Positions 22,331-32,652 of a stretch of DNA of 64,000 nt are shown here, one piece after another. The notes below the pieces were generated by a model, which searched no databases, had not been told where the DNA came from, and saw nothing but the letters and a program-made list of their open reading frames with translations. The stretch's first letter is position 1. Every line of letters starts with the position of its first letter. Source of the DNA: Prorocentrum cordatum (lineage: Eukaryota > Sar > Dinophyceae > Prorocentrales > Prorocentraceae); NCBI GenBank assembly GCA_963575745.1, contig CAUYUJ010015940.1:62001-126000 (forward strand), read 5' to 3'. Both the position numbers and the translations under genes were made by a program.

Positions 22331-22993
22331 CTAGCGGCGCCGCCCCCTCATCGCTAAGCGGCGCCAGCGCTGGAGTTCGCGCCCCACCACCCTCTCCAAC
22401 TCCGTCTTGGGCGCCGCCGCCTGGGATTTCGCGCCGCCCACGAGAACGATCAGCACCCTGGCCACTTTCTTCGCATTGCGACCCGAGAACTTGCCCAGCT
22501 TCCTAAGAATACCCTTGCTCGTGACTTTCGGGAACGCCGCGCGGAAGTTGGGGGCCGCGTCGATGCTGATCTGAATGTCGTCCATGCCCTCCTCCCAGAA
22601 CTGCTCGTCCTCGTTCGGGTTCTTGCGCCTGTGATTGCGAGCTCTGTAGCGCCCGCTGGCCTCGCGCAGCCTGGTCGTCTCGGTGACCGCGGCCTGGCTG
22701 TAGATGCTGCTGCCGTCCGCCATGGCCGCGAAAATGCTCGGTGCGTCGATCGCACAGACCATTGGTGGCTCCACCGATGTCGCGTCCTCGGTCTGCCATT
22801 CCGTCACTGTCTCTGAGAGGCCTTCCATTAGTGCCATTCCCGTGTGAATTTGCGGGGGCCTGAGCGAACGCCCGTTGCCCTGCTCCCTGACCTGGCTCCC
22901 GTGGCAGCGGCCCGCTGCTAGAGACTTCTGAAGCGCCCATGCGCTGTCTGGGGCGAGGTAAGAGTCAGTGGTCAGGCGGCTCACATCGCGCAT
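22331..22993 (-). pseudogene. LINE X, C-terminal tail domain
   Basis: A clean 220-codon open frame with no low complexity, ending in a TAG that lies in the recurrent sequence at about 22315-22338. Landmarks: EQGNGRSLRPPQIHTGMALM, then AVTETTRLREASGRYRARNH and PNFRAAFPKVTSKGILRKLG. Dinoflagellate LINE ORFs as I know them end in a GRGH-x-LGPP domain followed by a basic helical segment, and this fits. LINE Y carries the paralogue at 32000-32652, with the matching ERGGGRVLGPP and YRARN. It is one piece of an interrupted element, so I call it a pseudogene although this frame is intact. Confidence 0.55.
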
Positions 22994-22995
22994 CT

Positions 22996-24127
22996 CTACC
23001 GCGGGGCGAAGGGCGAGGCGCTCGAGCCAGCTGATGGCCCCTCTGAGGTCGGGCTCATCGTAGTCGCCCGTTGGCTGGGGTTGTTGCCGGGGGGTCCTGC
23101 GTTCCCTCCCCCAGCCCTTGCCGCCCCCCCCCCCGCTGCCTCGGCCGCGGCCGAAGGAGCGCCCCTTGCCGCCCCGGCGCGGGCCGCGCCCATTGCCCAG
23201 TGGTCATTGCCCTTGCTTTTGTCGCCCTTGCGGTGCTTCGCCCCGCCCCCCATCTCTTCGTCGGCACCGCGCTCTGGGCGGGGCAGTCGCCGAGAAGCTC
23301 TCGCCATCCTCAGGGGGCAGGGCGCTGCGAGGACCTGGGCGGCGGCAACGGACGCGGGTTTGAAACTCCCCGAGCGTTCGAGCCCGATAGCCACAGAGGG
23401 AGCAGTCGAAGAAAAAAGGCCCCTGCACGGGGCGGTTCCAACTGCTTCTGTCGTTGCAGCACATCCCGCGGCACTCCGCGGCCCTTTTGACGCGGTCAAC
23501 CGCATTTTTCTCGTGGCGAACGAGCTCGAGCACCGGGGGCACTGGTTGGTCACCACTAGGCTGGGGACCAGAGGTTGGCAGTTGCGCGCCGCTCTACTGC
23601 GCGCCGCCAGCGCCGCCGCGGCCGCGAATTGCGCCCCGCGCGCCTGCCCCTCAGCACCCCGCCCCCAGTCGCGCCAAAGCGGGGTGAAGAGATCGCCCCC
23701 TTCGAAGACCTCTGGCAGGGCAGCGCCCCAAATCTGCCCAGCCCGGCGAAGGGCGCCGGGGCCCGTGCCAACCCGAGCTCCCCAATCCCGTGTACCAGAT
23801 TGAAACGTGGAGACGTCGGAATGTCTCTGCGGGCACCAGATCGCCACGCCCTCGCCGACCCCCGCCAGCGCCTGGCAGTCGTCGACAACCTGCCGGGCCA
23901 AGGGCGCGGGCGCCGCGCAGACCCATCGATTTTCTAATCGCTCTAGTCCGCAAAGGTGGCCCAGTTTCGACCTTCCCAATACCGCCGCTTGCGCGCTGCC
24001 AAAGTCCCCCGGGCGCCGCGCCGATTGCACGCGCCATCGTAGCCTGCGGATTCGCAGCGAAGCAGCGCAGCATTCCATCCCCCTCCATTTGAAACCTCAT
24101 CGTTGGAGTAGAATCTGGTCGATCCAT
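22996..24127 (-). pseudogene. LINE X, post-RT region with zinc-finger motif
   Basis: Frames on the minus strand give RRLRWRVQSARRPGDFGSA near 24050, WGARVGTGPG near 23790, and TNQCPRCSSSFATRK near 23540, in the order found in LINE Y (RRLRWRRQW, ARVGTDPS, NQCPWCLTSFAT). The CPxC-x4-FA pattern is the zinc-binding segment after the RT in dinoflagellate LINEs. In another frame FDCSLCGYRA near 23420 looks like a second finger. A run of 11 C at about 23124 and several frame changes show decay. Upstream is the RT core and downstream the tail domain. Confidence 0.5.
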
Positions 24128-25289
24128 CCTCTTGAGTCCAGCTCGCCCTGCCCCCCGCCATCCGTCTCAGCAGCATTGCCGCGGCGCGGCCCAGCGCGTC
24201 GAATCGGCGGCCCTCGAGCACGAAGGCCGACTGCCCACTATGGCCCGCGCTCGAAACAAAGGCCTGGGACATGCCCCCCTTGATTTTGTCCGAAGTACCT
24301 GAAAACCAGAAGCGCCCGCACTGCCTGTAGACTACGCGCGTGGCCTCGCACCTCCGACGGACCTCTCCCGCGTAGCCTTGACCGCCTGGCAAGTGGGGCC
24401 CCCGCGCGCGCATCGCCCTCATCGGCGTGCCCTTGAGCCGCGCTTCCCGTGGGAACTGGCGCGCGACCCCGTCTCGCCCTGGGCCCCGAAGAGAAACCCG
24501 GCGGCTGGCCTTGGCCGCGTTGAGACCCCGCCCGCCAATGGCCAACTTGCGCTCAGGGCGCTCGGTGGCGGCGTTGATCTGCTGCCCCGCAATTCCGCGC
24601 GCCGGCGAACGCGCCCCCCCCCCCCCCCCACCTCCCGCGCTTGAGGTGCGCCCCGACAAGCCGAGATGCCCTCGCCCTCGCCGCGAGCTGGCCGGCGCTC
24701 CGAGACGCCCTCGCGCCGGCGCCAGCCCGCCCCTGCGCCGGGGTGGGCGGGGGCACCGCGTGGAGCTTGGTGATGTCGCCCATGGGCGAGTTGAGCGAGA
24801 AGTCGCGGTCCTGCCCCGTAAGCTGGTTCGTCGCGTCGCGCGCCGCCAGCGCCTCGCCCCCCCCCGCCCCTCTTGGCGCCATTGTCCCACGTAGATTTTG
24901 TAAGTGTCATTCATTTGCCGCGGGCACATAATACATCCCAAATGCGCGCCCTGGGCGGTCAGCGCGCGGACCCAGTCGTCGGCGCATTCCATGCTCAGCG
25001 CCGCGCAGTTGATCTCCTCGATTGTAAAGGGCCGGCCCTCCCCCTTCGAAGCGGCAAAGGCAGAGGCCAGCAGGAGGTTGCGCTTTGTGCTCGCGAAGGC
25101 GTTGGTGCAGTCGTAGTTGCTGGCAATGGCGCCGATCCCTGCCTGCCTCGCTCTCCATTGAGTAGCCTCAACACAGGCAATCGCGTTCCCCCATGGCCGA
25201 TTCCGAAGTCCGCCATGTGCCCAGCAAGGGTGGCGCAGCGCTTGTCCTCTGTACTGGGCCCCCTTATGACAGGCCGTTCCATTGAGCAA
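23943..25289 (-). pseudogene. LINE X, reverse transcriptase core (degraded)
   Basis: The minus-strand frame from 25289 carries SNYDCTNAFASTKRNLL, the RT palm motif A, with its aspartate near 25112. About 130 codons of ordinary sequence surround it, ending near YKIYVGQW at about 24890. From there to about 24400 the frame becomes Arg/Gly/Pro-rich and holds a C16 run at 24614 and two copies of the recurrent sequence, so this part is probably inserted or noncoding. After about 24350, WFSGTSDKIKGGMSQAFV and RMAGGRASWTQEDG resume; the latter matches MAGCRTSWTREGG at the start of LINE Y. I could not find an intact YADD motif. The enzyme would copy element RNA into DNA; this copy is not functional. 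Confidence 0.5.
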
Positions 25290-25812
25290 TGCGCACGCGT
25301 AACTTTGTTGCCCCCGATGCCCTGCTTGTCGCTGCCTTTCTCTGCAGAAAAAGAAATCGACCTGTGCCGATCCAACGGCGGGGATTGCGACTGGCGACGC
25401 TTACTTCGGACGTCCTCCAGTTTGCTCCTGCACTCCAAACTGGCCCCGGCCTCCAGCGCTGGCGGCCAGCCATCCCACGCCTCCTCGGGTGGCGCCCGTG
25501 CCTGTCGCTCGCTCGCAGTGCTTCTTCATCGCCAGCTCGCTCTGTCCGCCCCAGCGCAGCGCCTGCCCTCCATCCCATCCGCTGCAGCGTCGCCCCGCCG
25601 ACTGTGTACTTGTGGAGGGAGCTGTGCTTGGCCGCGTCCTCGTCGTCCTCGCGTTGCTCCGCTGCTCGGAGTCGCTGCTCCCCCAGCTTCCCGCGCAGTT
25701 GCGCTGGGTCTCCCAGGTTGACCGCGGGGCCCAAAATCACCCGAGTGAATTCCACTGGGGCGCCCCAGGGAGGGGGGGGGGGGCCCTGCTCCTGACTGCT
25801 TTCTTGCAGCAC
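25290..25812 (-). pseudogene. Open segment upstream of the LINE X RT motif
   Basis: About 180 minus-strand codons with VNLGDPAQLRGKLGEQRLRA and HKYTVGGATLQRMGWR. Composition is ordinary until the proline-rich start. It lies between the endonuclease-like region (27.1-27.6 kb) and the RT motif, where LINEs carry linker and N-terminal RT sequence. No domain is recognised. Confidence 0.35.
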
Positions 25813-25917
25813 CTCAGCACGCCCCTCTTGTCCGTTTCAACCAGCAACTGCAAATCTCCACCCAGCGGGGGCGCTATCTTCTCGGCGATCATCTCATCGC
25901 GTTTTTTGTGTGTGTAG

Positions 25918-25956
<39 letters not shown>

Positions 25957-25992
25957 CTCACTCACTCACTCACTCTCTCTCTCTCTCTCTCG
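25918..25992. repeat. CT dinucleotide microsatellite
   Basis: TCTC run with ACTC insertions, between endonuclease-like and RT parts of LINE X. A much longer CT array (36.67-37.11 kb) sits at the equivalent place in LINE Z. Confidence 0.95.
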
Positions 25993-26125
25993 TGCTCCAC
26001 TAAGTTCAGCGGGGCCGCAGACGAGCCCCCATCGCGACGGCGCTTCCCCGGTTCTCTCGGCCACTCCTCTGCGCGCCGTCAAGTGCGCGCCGAACAATAA
26101 TACCTCCTCTACGGTCCTCGCCCAT

Positions 26126-26550
26126 TCAGCTGGCATTCGATGCGCGGTCGGCGCATCTCGCTGTGGTTTGCGTTCTCGCGCGTTTGGCATATCCCCTCGG
26201 CCTGTTCCCACCCCCCCCGACAGCCTCCAGGTCGTTCCTGCGCCCCCGAAGCACTTCCTGGATTTTCGCGAGCTCATCCTTGATTTCCGCCAGCCTCTCT
26301 TTCGTCTCTGGGTCCACCGTGCCCACTCGCAGGCGCATCCGTTCCGCCAGCAAGGATATGAGCAGTTTCTGAAATGCTGCCATCACAGGGTCCTCCTTTC
26401 CTTCTTGACTGGGAAGACCTCCTGCATCGCTCGACTGCCAACCCCACCCCATCGCTTCCGCATCTGGTCTGCTGCGGGGCTGCCTTGGAGCTCCCTCCAT
26501 TCCGCTTTTTCGGCTCGCTCATCAGGGTCCGCGATCCGGGATCCCCTCGC
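26126..26550 (-). pseudogene. Coiled-coil ORF in the LINE X region
   Basis: From about 26390 the frame reads MAAFQKLLISLLAERMRLR, then TKERLAEIKDELAKIQEVL, a heptad-like pattern typical of a short coiled coil. An overlapping frame starting at 26522 (MSEPKKRNGGSSKAAP) may be its N-terminus after a one-base shift. It follows the recurrent sequence at 26620. LINE ORF1 proteins often have a coiled coil for trimerisation, so an ORF1-like role is plausible, but that is inference. Confidence 0.4.
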
Positions 26551-26639
26551 CAGTGACGGCCCCTCCGAGCTCGCCCGTCGCGGCTGGGGGGGGCGGTGCC
26601 GCGCCGTCTGCCTGGGTCGCACTCCGAGATGCCCTCGCT

Positions 26640-27068
26640 AGCGCCCCCCTTGCTGCGGGTCGGCAGCGGCCTTCAAAAGTCGGTCAAAGGCTTCCAGGAA
26701 CCCTGTTCGGAGACGCCCTTCGCGCAAGCACTCCATCAGCATGTTGCGTTTCACCTCGTTGTCCGCCCTTGCTGCCTGGGTCGGCGCGCGACATGAACCC
26801 AATGTTCCAATCCAGTGTCCATGCCCAAAGAAATGTGGACTCGGTGGCCCTTCGGCTTGATCAGTTGAAGCTGCTTGGCCACTCCGCGCAATGCTGCGCG
26901 CCGTCGCGCGCGCGGTAGGGCCCCAGTCGGCATCTCAATGTGGAAGGTTTTGTTCGCGCGTGCCTTGTCGTCATTGACGCTGCGGTAAGCCGGCCTGAAT
27001 TCGTGAATCGTCGTTACTACTGGTATTCTGGGATGATGGACCGCTATCATATCCCATCTCCTTGGCAA
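26640..27068 (-). pseudogene. Basic-protein ORF downstream of the endonuclease-like motif
   Basis: Reads TFHIEMPTGALPRARRRAAL near 26940 and GHRVHISLGMDTGLEHWV near 26840, then shifts frame to KRNMLMECLREGRLRTGFLE near 26730, ending at the TAG inside the recurrent sequence at 26620-26644. The sequence is clearly protein-like. Its place between endonuclease-like and RT pieces fits a LINE polyprotein linker. I do not recognise the domain. Confidence 0.4.
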
Positions 27069-27074
27069 CGGGCC

Positions 27075-27565
27075 TCATTGAGGCTGGATGTTTGGCTGAA
27101 GAGTGCCTGCAGACCACCAGATATCTGCTCTCCGTCCTGCGCATTCCCAATGGACTGTTGATATCTCCCCCACGATGATTGTAGATCTGCCGCCATTCTC
27201 GTCGCACGGCCCTTCTACCAATTTCATGAATTTGTCTTGGAGATCGCCCCATGATGTGTGACTTTGTACGCAATCGCGCTCCCGCTGTTCTTCTTTGCAG
27301 GTGAGTAGGGGGATGAACTGCGTCTGTAGCGCGATGTCCTTCATCATCTCGTGGGATACCATGAAAACCCCAAAATTGCAATGCCACGTGGTAACTGTGG
27401 CTGTTTTTCTTCATCGGTTCTGGCCCTGCCCATTGATGTGTCCCCGTCAGCACAATCACATCTCATTCCCGTAGTGCTTCGAACATTTCTTCCGGCCGGT
27501 CCGTGGTACTCGCTGCCAGCGGGCTGTGACAGACCAGCTCCATCAATGCACAAATCTGGAACCAA
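27075..27565 (-). pseudogene. LINE X, endonuclease-like (EEP) region, frameshifted
   Basis: One frame gives GGRSTIIVG and the next gives GGDINSPLGMRR, overlapping in a run of five G near 27165; removing one base joins them as a IIVGGDIN motif. In exonuclease-endonuclease-phosphatase nucleases of LINEs, a GDxN motif carries the catalytic Asp and Asn. LINE Z has TITIGGDINSQNG at about 37820, also beside a frameshift. The domain nicks target DNA in LINE integration. Upstream parts (WGDLQDKFMKLVEGPCDENG) are protein-like, but the whole fold cannot be verified by eye. Confidence 0.45.
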
Positions 27566-27699
27566 GCAATCGCCATCCGTCCTTCATGCCCCCCTACTCC
27601 CTCTGTGGCCCGAGAATGTGTGGGGCGGAAGTCGCGTGAGGGAGTTTCAATGGAAATCCTCCCTCCGTCGGGGCTCCGAGTGTCTGAGCTCTAGCGCCG

Positions 27700-27840
27700 A
27701 CTAGGAGGAGGAGGAGGAGGAGGAGGAGGAGGAGGTGGAGGAGGAGGAGGGAGGGGGACGCGGACGAATGGCAGCAGGAACTGGAGTGGAAGGAATAGGA
27801 GGACCAGAGAAGGCGGAGAAAGGGAAACGAGGGGGGCGAC
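27700..27840. repeat. GGA trinucleotide array
   Basis: AGG/GAG triplets, grading into GA-rich sequence. It bounds LINE X on its 5' side. Confidence 0.9.
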
Positions 27841-28455
27841 AACAATGAACAGGGAATCGGATCGCGCAGTGGCCCGCGCTGGCGCGAGAGCGCCCTTCTT
27901 AACGACGGGAGCACAGCGCCGATCCGAAAATGAGACCCACGCTGCAGTGGAAACACCATTTCGAAACACCAAAGACAATCGGACCGACAATCAACACATA
28001 GGAAATTATACCTACTGGAACCCGTGCGCAAAACAACACACAAACGTGAACAAGGAGGATCACCTCCCGCATGTAGTCAGGGGAAAGAGGAGAGTAGTAC
28101 TCACATTGTGTAGGTGTGGAGAGGAGGAGGAGAAAGGAGAGGAGATGAGAGGAAGGGGGATAATGGAAGGGGAGAGAAGAGGAGAGAAGAGGAGAGGAGG
28201 GGAGAGGAGAGAAGAGTAAAGGAACCGACGGAAGCGGGGAGGAGAGGAGAGGAGGGAGGAAGCGAGAAGAGAGCAGTAGGATCAAACATCGGAGCAGATG
28301 ATGCGAGGAGACAGTGAGAGTAATAGGGGGTCAGGACGACGATGGCCACTTCTTCATGGGAGACAGGGACGAGGAGAAGAGAAGAGTGGGGGAAAATGAG
28401 GATAGGAGGTAGAAAAGGGGAAGGGAGAACGGAGGAGAGCAAGGCGATGATATGA
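27841..28455. repeat. Single 53-bp family unit, then polypurine tract
   Basis: A unit like those at 17.6 kb lies at 27918-27975. Positions 28100-28450 are GGAGA/GGGGA-rich with few pyrimidines. No gene. Confidence 0.7.
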
Positions 28456-28900
28456 TATAGTAGGTATGCAAGCTACATGTGTTAGTGCCTCAATCGGCCT
28501 CCTACTCAGTCCGCCAATGCCTTCCCGTGGCGCGAGTCCTACTAGAAGTATCATGTCGTGTGTCGAATATGACTAAGGATTCAAGTGTTCGGGCTGCTTG
28601 ACCGTCGTCTGCTGTACAGAGGGCGAGGGAGGCACGTGGGACAAAGAAGTGCGGGGGGATGGAGAAACGACCCGTACAACCTAAAAGCGTCATGCGCGAT
28701 AGGGGCATGCTGATGTCGAGGCTTCGGGGCTCCCCCGGCACAGAGCAGGACGAGGAATGGAGTAGGAAGCGAAGGCGGAGCGTGAGGAGGAGGAGAGAAA
28801 ACGACGAGGATGACCACAAACAGAGAGGAGGAGCAGAAGGACGACGACGAGGGTAAAGTTATCCTGGCGAAGGACCCAACCAGATGCAGCTGTGACTACG
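28456..28900. other. No gene recognised
   Basis: Mixed sequence with several short frames on both strands and an AGG/GAC-rich end. No motif. Confidence 0.4.
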
Positions 28901-29401
28901 GCAGGGCAGGTGGGACGAAAGATGGGGGCCCCCATATGGGGCCACGAACCACGATCGGGGTGCGCCGAAGTGGACGAGGAACCGCATGTGGGCCCCTGCC
29001 ACTGGGGCATTAGCTGGAGATCCCTATGGGACCTCGAAGCGTGTGAGGTGTGTGTGTGTGTGTGTGTGTGTGGGTTTGTGGTTGTGTGTTTGTGTTTGTG
29101 CTTGTGGTTGTGTGTGCTTGTGTTTGTGGTTGCCCGTGTGGTTGTGCTTGTGTTTGTGCATTTGTTTGTGAGTACGTGTGGTTGTGTTTGTGGTCGCGAT
29201 TGTGTGAAGTCGCGGTTTTGTGTGTGAGTGTGTTTGTGTTTATGGTTGTGGTTGCGTTCGTGTGTGTGTGGGTGTGTGTTTGTGTGTGTGCGTGTGTGTG
29301 ATTGTGTGAGTGTGGTGTTGTTGTTGTTGTTGTTGTTGCCGTTGTGGTTGTGGTTGTGGTTGTGGTTGTCGTTGTCGTTGTCGTTGGTGTTGTTGTTGGT
29401 C

Positions 29402-29441
<40 letters not shown>

Positions 29442-30545
29442 GTGTGTGTGTGTCTTTGTGTGGTTGTGTGTTTGTGTGTGTGTTTGTCTGTGTTTGTGTC
29501 CGTGCCTGTGTCTGGGTCTGTGCCTGTGTCTGTGTCTGTGTCTGTGCCTGTGCCTGTGCCTGTGCGTGCGTGAGTGCGTGCGTGTGCATGTGGTGTGTGG
29601 TGTATGTGTGTTGTGTGGTGTGTGTTGTGCTATGGGTTGTGTGTTGTGTGTTGTGTGGTGTGTGCTGTATGGTGTATGGTGTACGTGTGTGCTGTGTGCT
29701 GTGTGTTGCGTGTTTCGTGTTGTGTATGTGTGTGTCTACATGCGCGGGGAGCCGCGTGTGGACCCTACCTCTGGGGCTGTCGATGGGGTTCCCTGCGGGG
29801 GCACGACATGTGCGAGAGGTGTGGTGCAATGCGCGGGGAGCCGCATGTCGACCCTGCCACTGGACCCTTCGGTGGAGCCCCCTCATGGGGCAACGAAGCG
29901 CGTGAGGGGTGTGCCGAAATGGACGTGCTGTGGGCGGAGAGTCGCATGTGGACCCTGCCACTGGGGCCTTCGGTGGAGCTCCTGATGGGGCCGCGAAACG
30001 TGTGCGGAGGGTGCCGAAGTCGACATGCTGTGGGCAGGGAACCACATTGGCACCCTGCAGCCAATGCCCTCGGTTGAGCTTCCTGTGGGGGCCGCGAAGC
30101 GTGTGAAGGGTGTGCCGACACGGACATGCGGTGGGCGAGGAACCGCACGTGGACTTTACCACTGCGGCCTTCGGTGGAAATCCCTATTGGGGCCACAGAC
30201 GTGAGAAGGGGGTGTACCAGAATTGACACGCGCGGTTGGCGGGGAGCCGCATGTGGACCCTGCCACTGGGGCTTTCGGTCGAGCTCCCCGTGGGCCCGTG
30301 GGGCCACGAAGCGTGAGCGGTGTGTGTGTGTGCCGAAATTGACATGCGGTGGGCGGGCAGCCCCATGTCGACCCTGCCATTTGGGCCCCTTCGGCGCAGC
30401 TCCCCCATGGGGCCACGAAGCGTGTGCGGGGTCCCCGAAACTGACATGCGGCGTACGGGGAGTCGCACGTGGGCCCTTTCGCTGGGGTCTTCGGTGGAGC
30501 TCCTGATGGGGCCACGACACGCGTGAGAGGTGTGCCGAATCAGTG
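28901..30545. repeat. ~100-bp satellite split by a TG/TTG microsatellite
   Basis: Units of about 90-112 bp share GGGGCCACGAAGCGTG, TGTGCCGAA and GTGGACCCTGCCACTGGGG. About eight lie at 29750-30540 and one to two at 28910-29050. Between them, 29048-29745 is TG, TTG and CTG repeats starting inside the GCGTGTGAGG part of a unit. Long frames on both strands are repeat translations. Confidence 0.85.
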
Positions 30546-30564
30546 ACATACCCAGGGCAGAGGC

Positions 30565-30705
30565 ACGGGATGGGAGGAGGAGAAGGAGGAGGAGGAGGAG
30601 GAGGAGGAGGAGGAGGAGGAGGAGGAGGAGGAGAAGGAGGAGGAGGAGGAGGACGAGGACGAGGACGAGGAGGAGGAGGAGGAGGAGGAGGAGGAGGACC
30701 AGTGC
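30565..30705. repeat. GGA/GAC trinucleotide array
   Basis: GGA triplets with AAG and GAC interruptions. Confidence 0.95.
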
Positions 30706-31210
30706 AAACCGAAGACTCATCAATTTGGAATGAAACCTCCCACCAAGCTCCCTGCTGATAGGCCCCATACAAGGGCTCGCGTCCAATGGGGGAACTGGGG
30801 ACAACCGTTTGAAGACCCTGAGGCGTGCCAACACACCGTTCTCGGGAATCCAACGCCACGAATCAACATGACGGTTTCGTCTTGACGATCAGGATTCGCG
30901 CCAGAACACCATCTCCTGGGACTTCAACACCGCGATTCAACGTAATTGCTGCCTCCTTGCATTCCTGAGCCTTTCCAAAAAAAAAACACCACGCCTGGCA
31001 CGTTGAACATGGGAAATGGTTTTAAGACGACTGTGCACGGCGCCCATGAACACGAATGCGCGTGGCACGAAGGCGAGAACCACATTTTGAAACCCGCCAA
31101 CCCTATATCCGTGTAACTCTTGCACCGTTACGAATGCGCGAAGCGTTAAGGCGAGCATGACATATTGAAAACCACCCGCCCTCAATCCGTGAAGAGCTTG
31201 CAATTTATCT
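30706..31210. repeat. Composite dispersed repeat, inverted copy C
   Basis: On the minus strand, 30960-30840 matches the copy A/B tail (GTTGAATCGCGGTGTTGAAG) and 31205-31030 matches the 82-bp units (AAAATGTGGTTCTCGCC). Thus head-to-tail order is kept but reversed relative to 7-10 kb. Confidence 0.75.
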
Positions 31211-31249
31211 AAATGCGTGTAAAGGGATAGAGAGGAGAGGAGAGATCGC

Positions 31250-31520
31250 GCCCGTGGCGCACCCCCAATAGGGGAGGGCCCCCCCTTGGCCCCCCCCCCC
31301 TCTTGGCTCTGTCCTTACGGAAGCCCCCCCTTGGCTCCATGGCTTTTTCCATGTCCAGGCGCATTCTTGGCGCGCCCATTGCGGCTCGCGATCATCCCGC
31401 AATGCCCGGGCCCCTGTTGCAACGCCCGCGTGGCCACATCTGGCTGCCGCCCGCGAAGGCCACGGGCTGCCCCCAGCATCTCGCACTCCGAGATGACCCC
31501 GCTAGCGCGCGACACTGCGC
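31250..31520 (-). pseudogene. Paralogue of the 21.4-kb coding region, start only
   Basis: Reads GHCGMIASRNGRAKNAPG on the minus strand, matching GHCRMMESRRGHAKNEPG at about 21320, and lies at the same place relative to the recurrent sequence (31484 here, 21419 there). It stops being similar near 31250, just before the composite repeat copy C. A truncated copy. Confidence 0.45.
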
Positions 31521-31623
31521 ACCCGGGCCGTCGCTGAGCCAGATTGGCTGCGGGGGCCAAAGATGATCGATGGAGGTCGTGGTGCATCTCCCATTTGTCC
31601 CGAGTGTCACTTGGCACTTAGTA

Positions 31624-32652
31624 TTATAATCGCATTGCCCCACGTCCGTGACCCAACTCTACATCGCACGCATGCTGCACAGCATGCAAAATACCCCGCC
31701 CACCGCATCTCCGTATCTGTACTGGAGTAGGGGGATGTAGATAACCATCGCGTCGTCGTAATAATCGATGTCGGTTACTGACAGCGACGATAGGGCTGGT
31801 TGCTGCCAGGGGGGCCTCCACCCAAAGCGTTTCATGATGCCTCTTCCTCTCCGCCTGTCCGCTGCCGGGCGCTCCGGCGATGCCCGACTGCTCTGGAGTG
31901 GACCTCCCGAGGGCGGCTCTCTCATGATTCGACGCAGACGCCGTCGGAGGTGCAGCGAAGGTGCCCGTCCGCGACATCCGCGGTTTGGCACTCTGCCCCG
32001 GGGGTTCTGCCCTCCGAGATATCCTCGCCAATGCAACTACCCCCTCATTTCTCAGCGGCGCCGGCGCTGGAGTTCCCGTTCCACCATCCTCTCCAGTTCC
32101 AACTTGGGCGCCGCCGACTGAGACTTCTTGCCTCCCACGAAGACGATCAGCACCCCATTGCGATCCGCAGGTTGTGGCGCGAGAACTGGCCCAGCTTCGC
32201 CAAGGTCTCTTCTTTCGCGCCCCTCGGGAGCGCCGCCCTGAAGTTGGGGCCTCGTTGATTCCGATATGGATAGCGCCTGGACCCCTTTCCAATAACTGCT
32301 GATCGTCCTCGTTCGGGCTCCTGTGCTTGCTGTTGCGGGCCCTGTAGCTCTCGCTGACATTGCACTTCTTGATCGTCTCTGTAACCGCGGCATGGCTGCG
32401 CTCGCTGATGCCGCCCACCATCTGCAGGAAATCGATCAGCGCGCCCATCGCCCGATCTATCGACGCCGCCTCTGTCGCGGGATCTTCTCTCTGCCAATCC
32501 GACGCTATCTCTTGGGCGCCCTCCATGGGCGCCACCCCCGCGCGGGCGCCTGGCGGCCCGAGCACGCGCCCACCGCCTCTCTCCCTGACCTGGCCCCCGT
32601 AGCTCGGCCCCGCTGCCAGCGACTGCCGCAGCGCCAAATTGATGACCGGCAT
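31624..32652 (-). pseudogene. LINE Y, C-terminal tail domain
   Basis: One minus-strand frame of 342 codons. Its first ~150 codons are the paralogue of 22331-22993: RERGGGRVLGPP, SESYRARNSKHRSPNEDD, and by frame change NFRAALPRGAKEETLAKLGQ. The remainder is a distinct tail; in the overlapping frame it contains SLSVTDIDYYDDAMVIYIPL near 31790. A diverged copy of the recurrent sequence lies at 32010-32031, as beside LINE X. Function of the tail domain is unknown to me. Confidence 0.5.

Noticed and set aside
28690-30162. 490-codon minus-strand Thr/His/Asn-rich ORF
   Set aside because: A translation of the TG/TTG microsatellite and the ~100-bp satellite.
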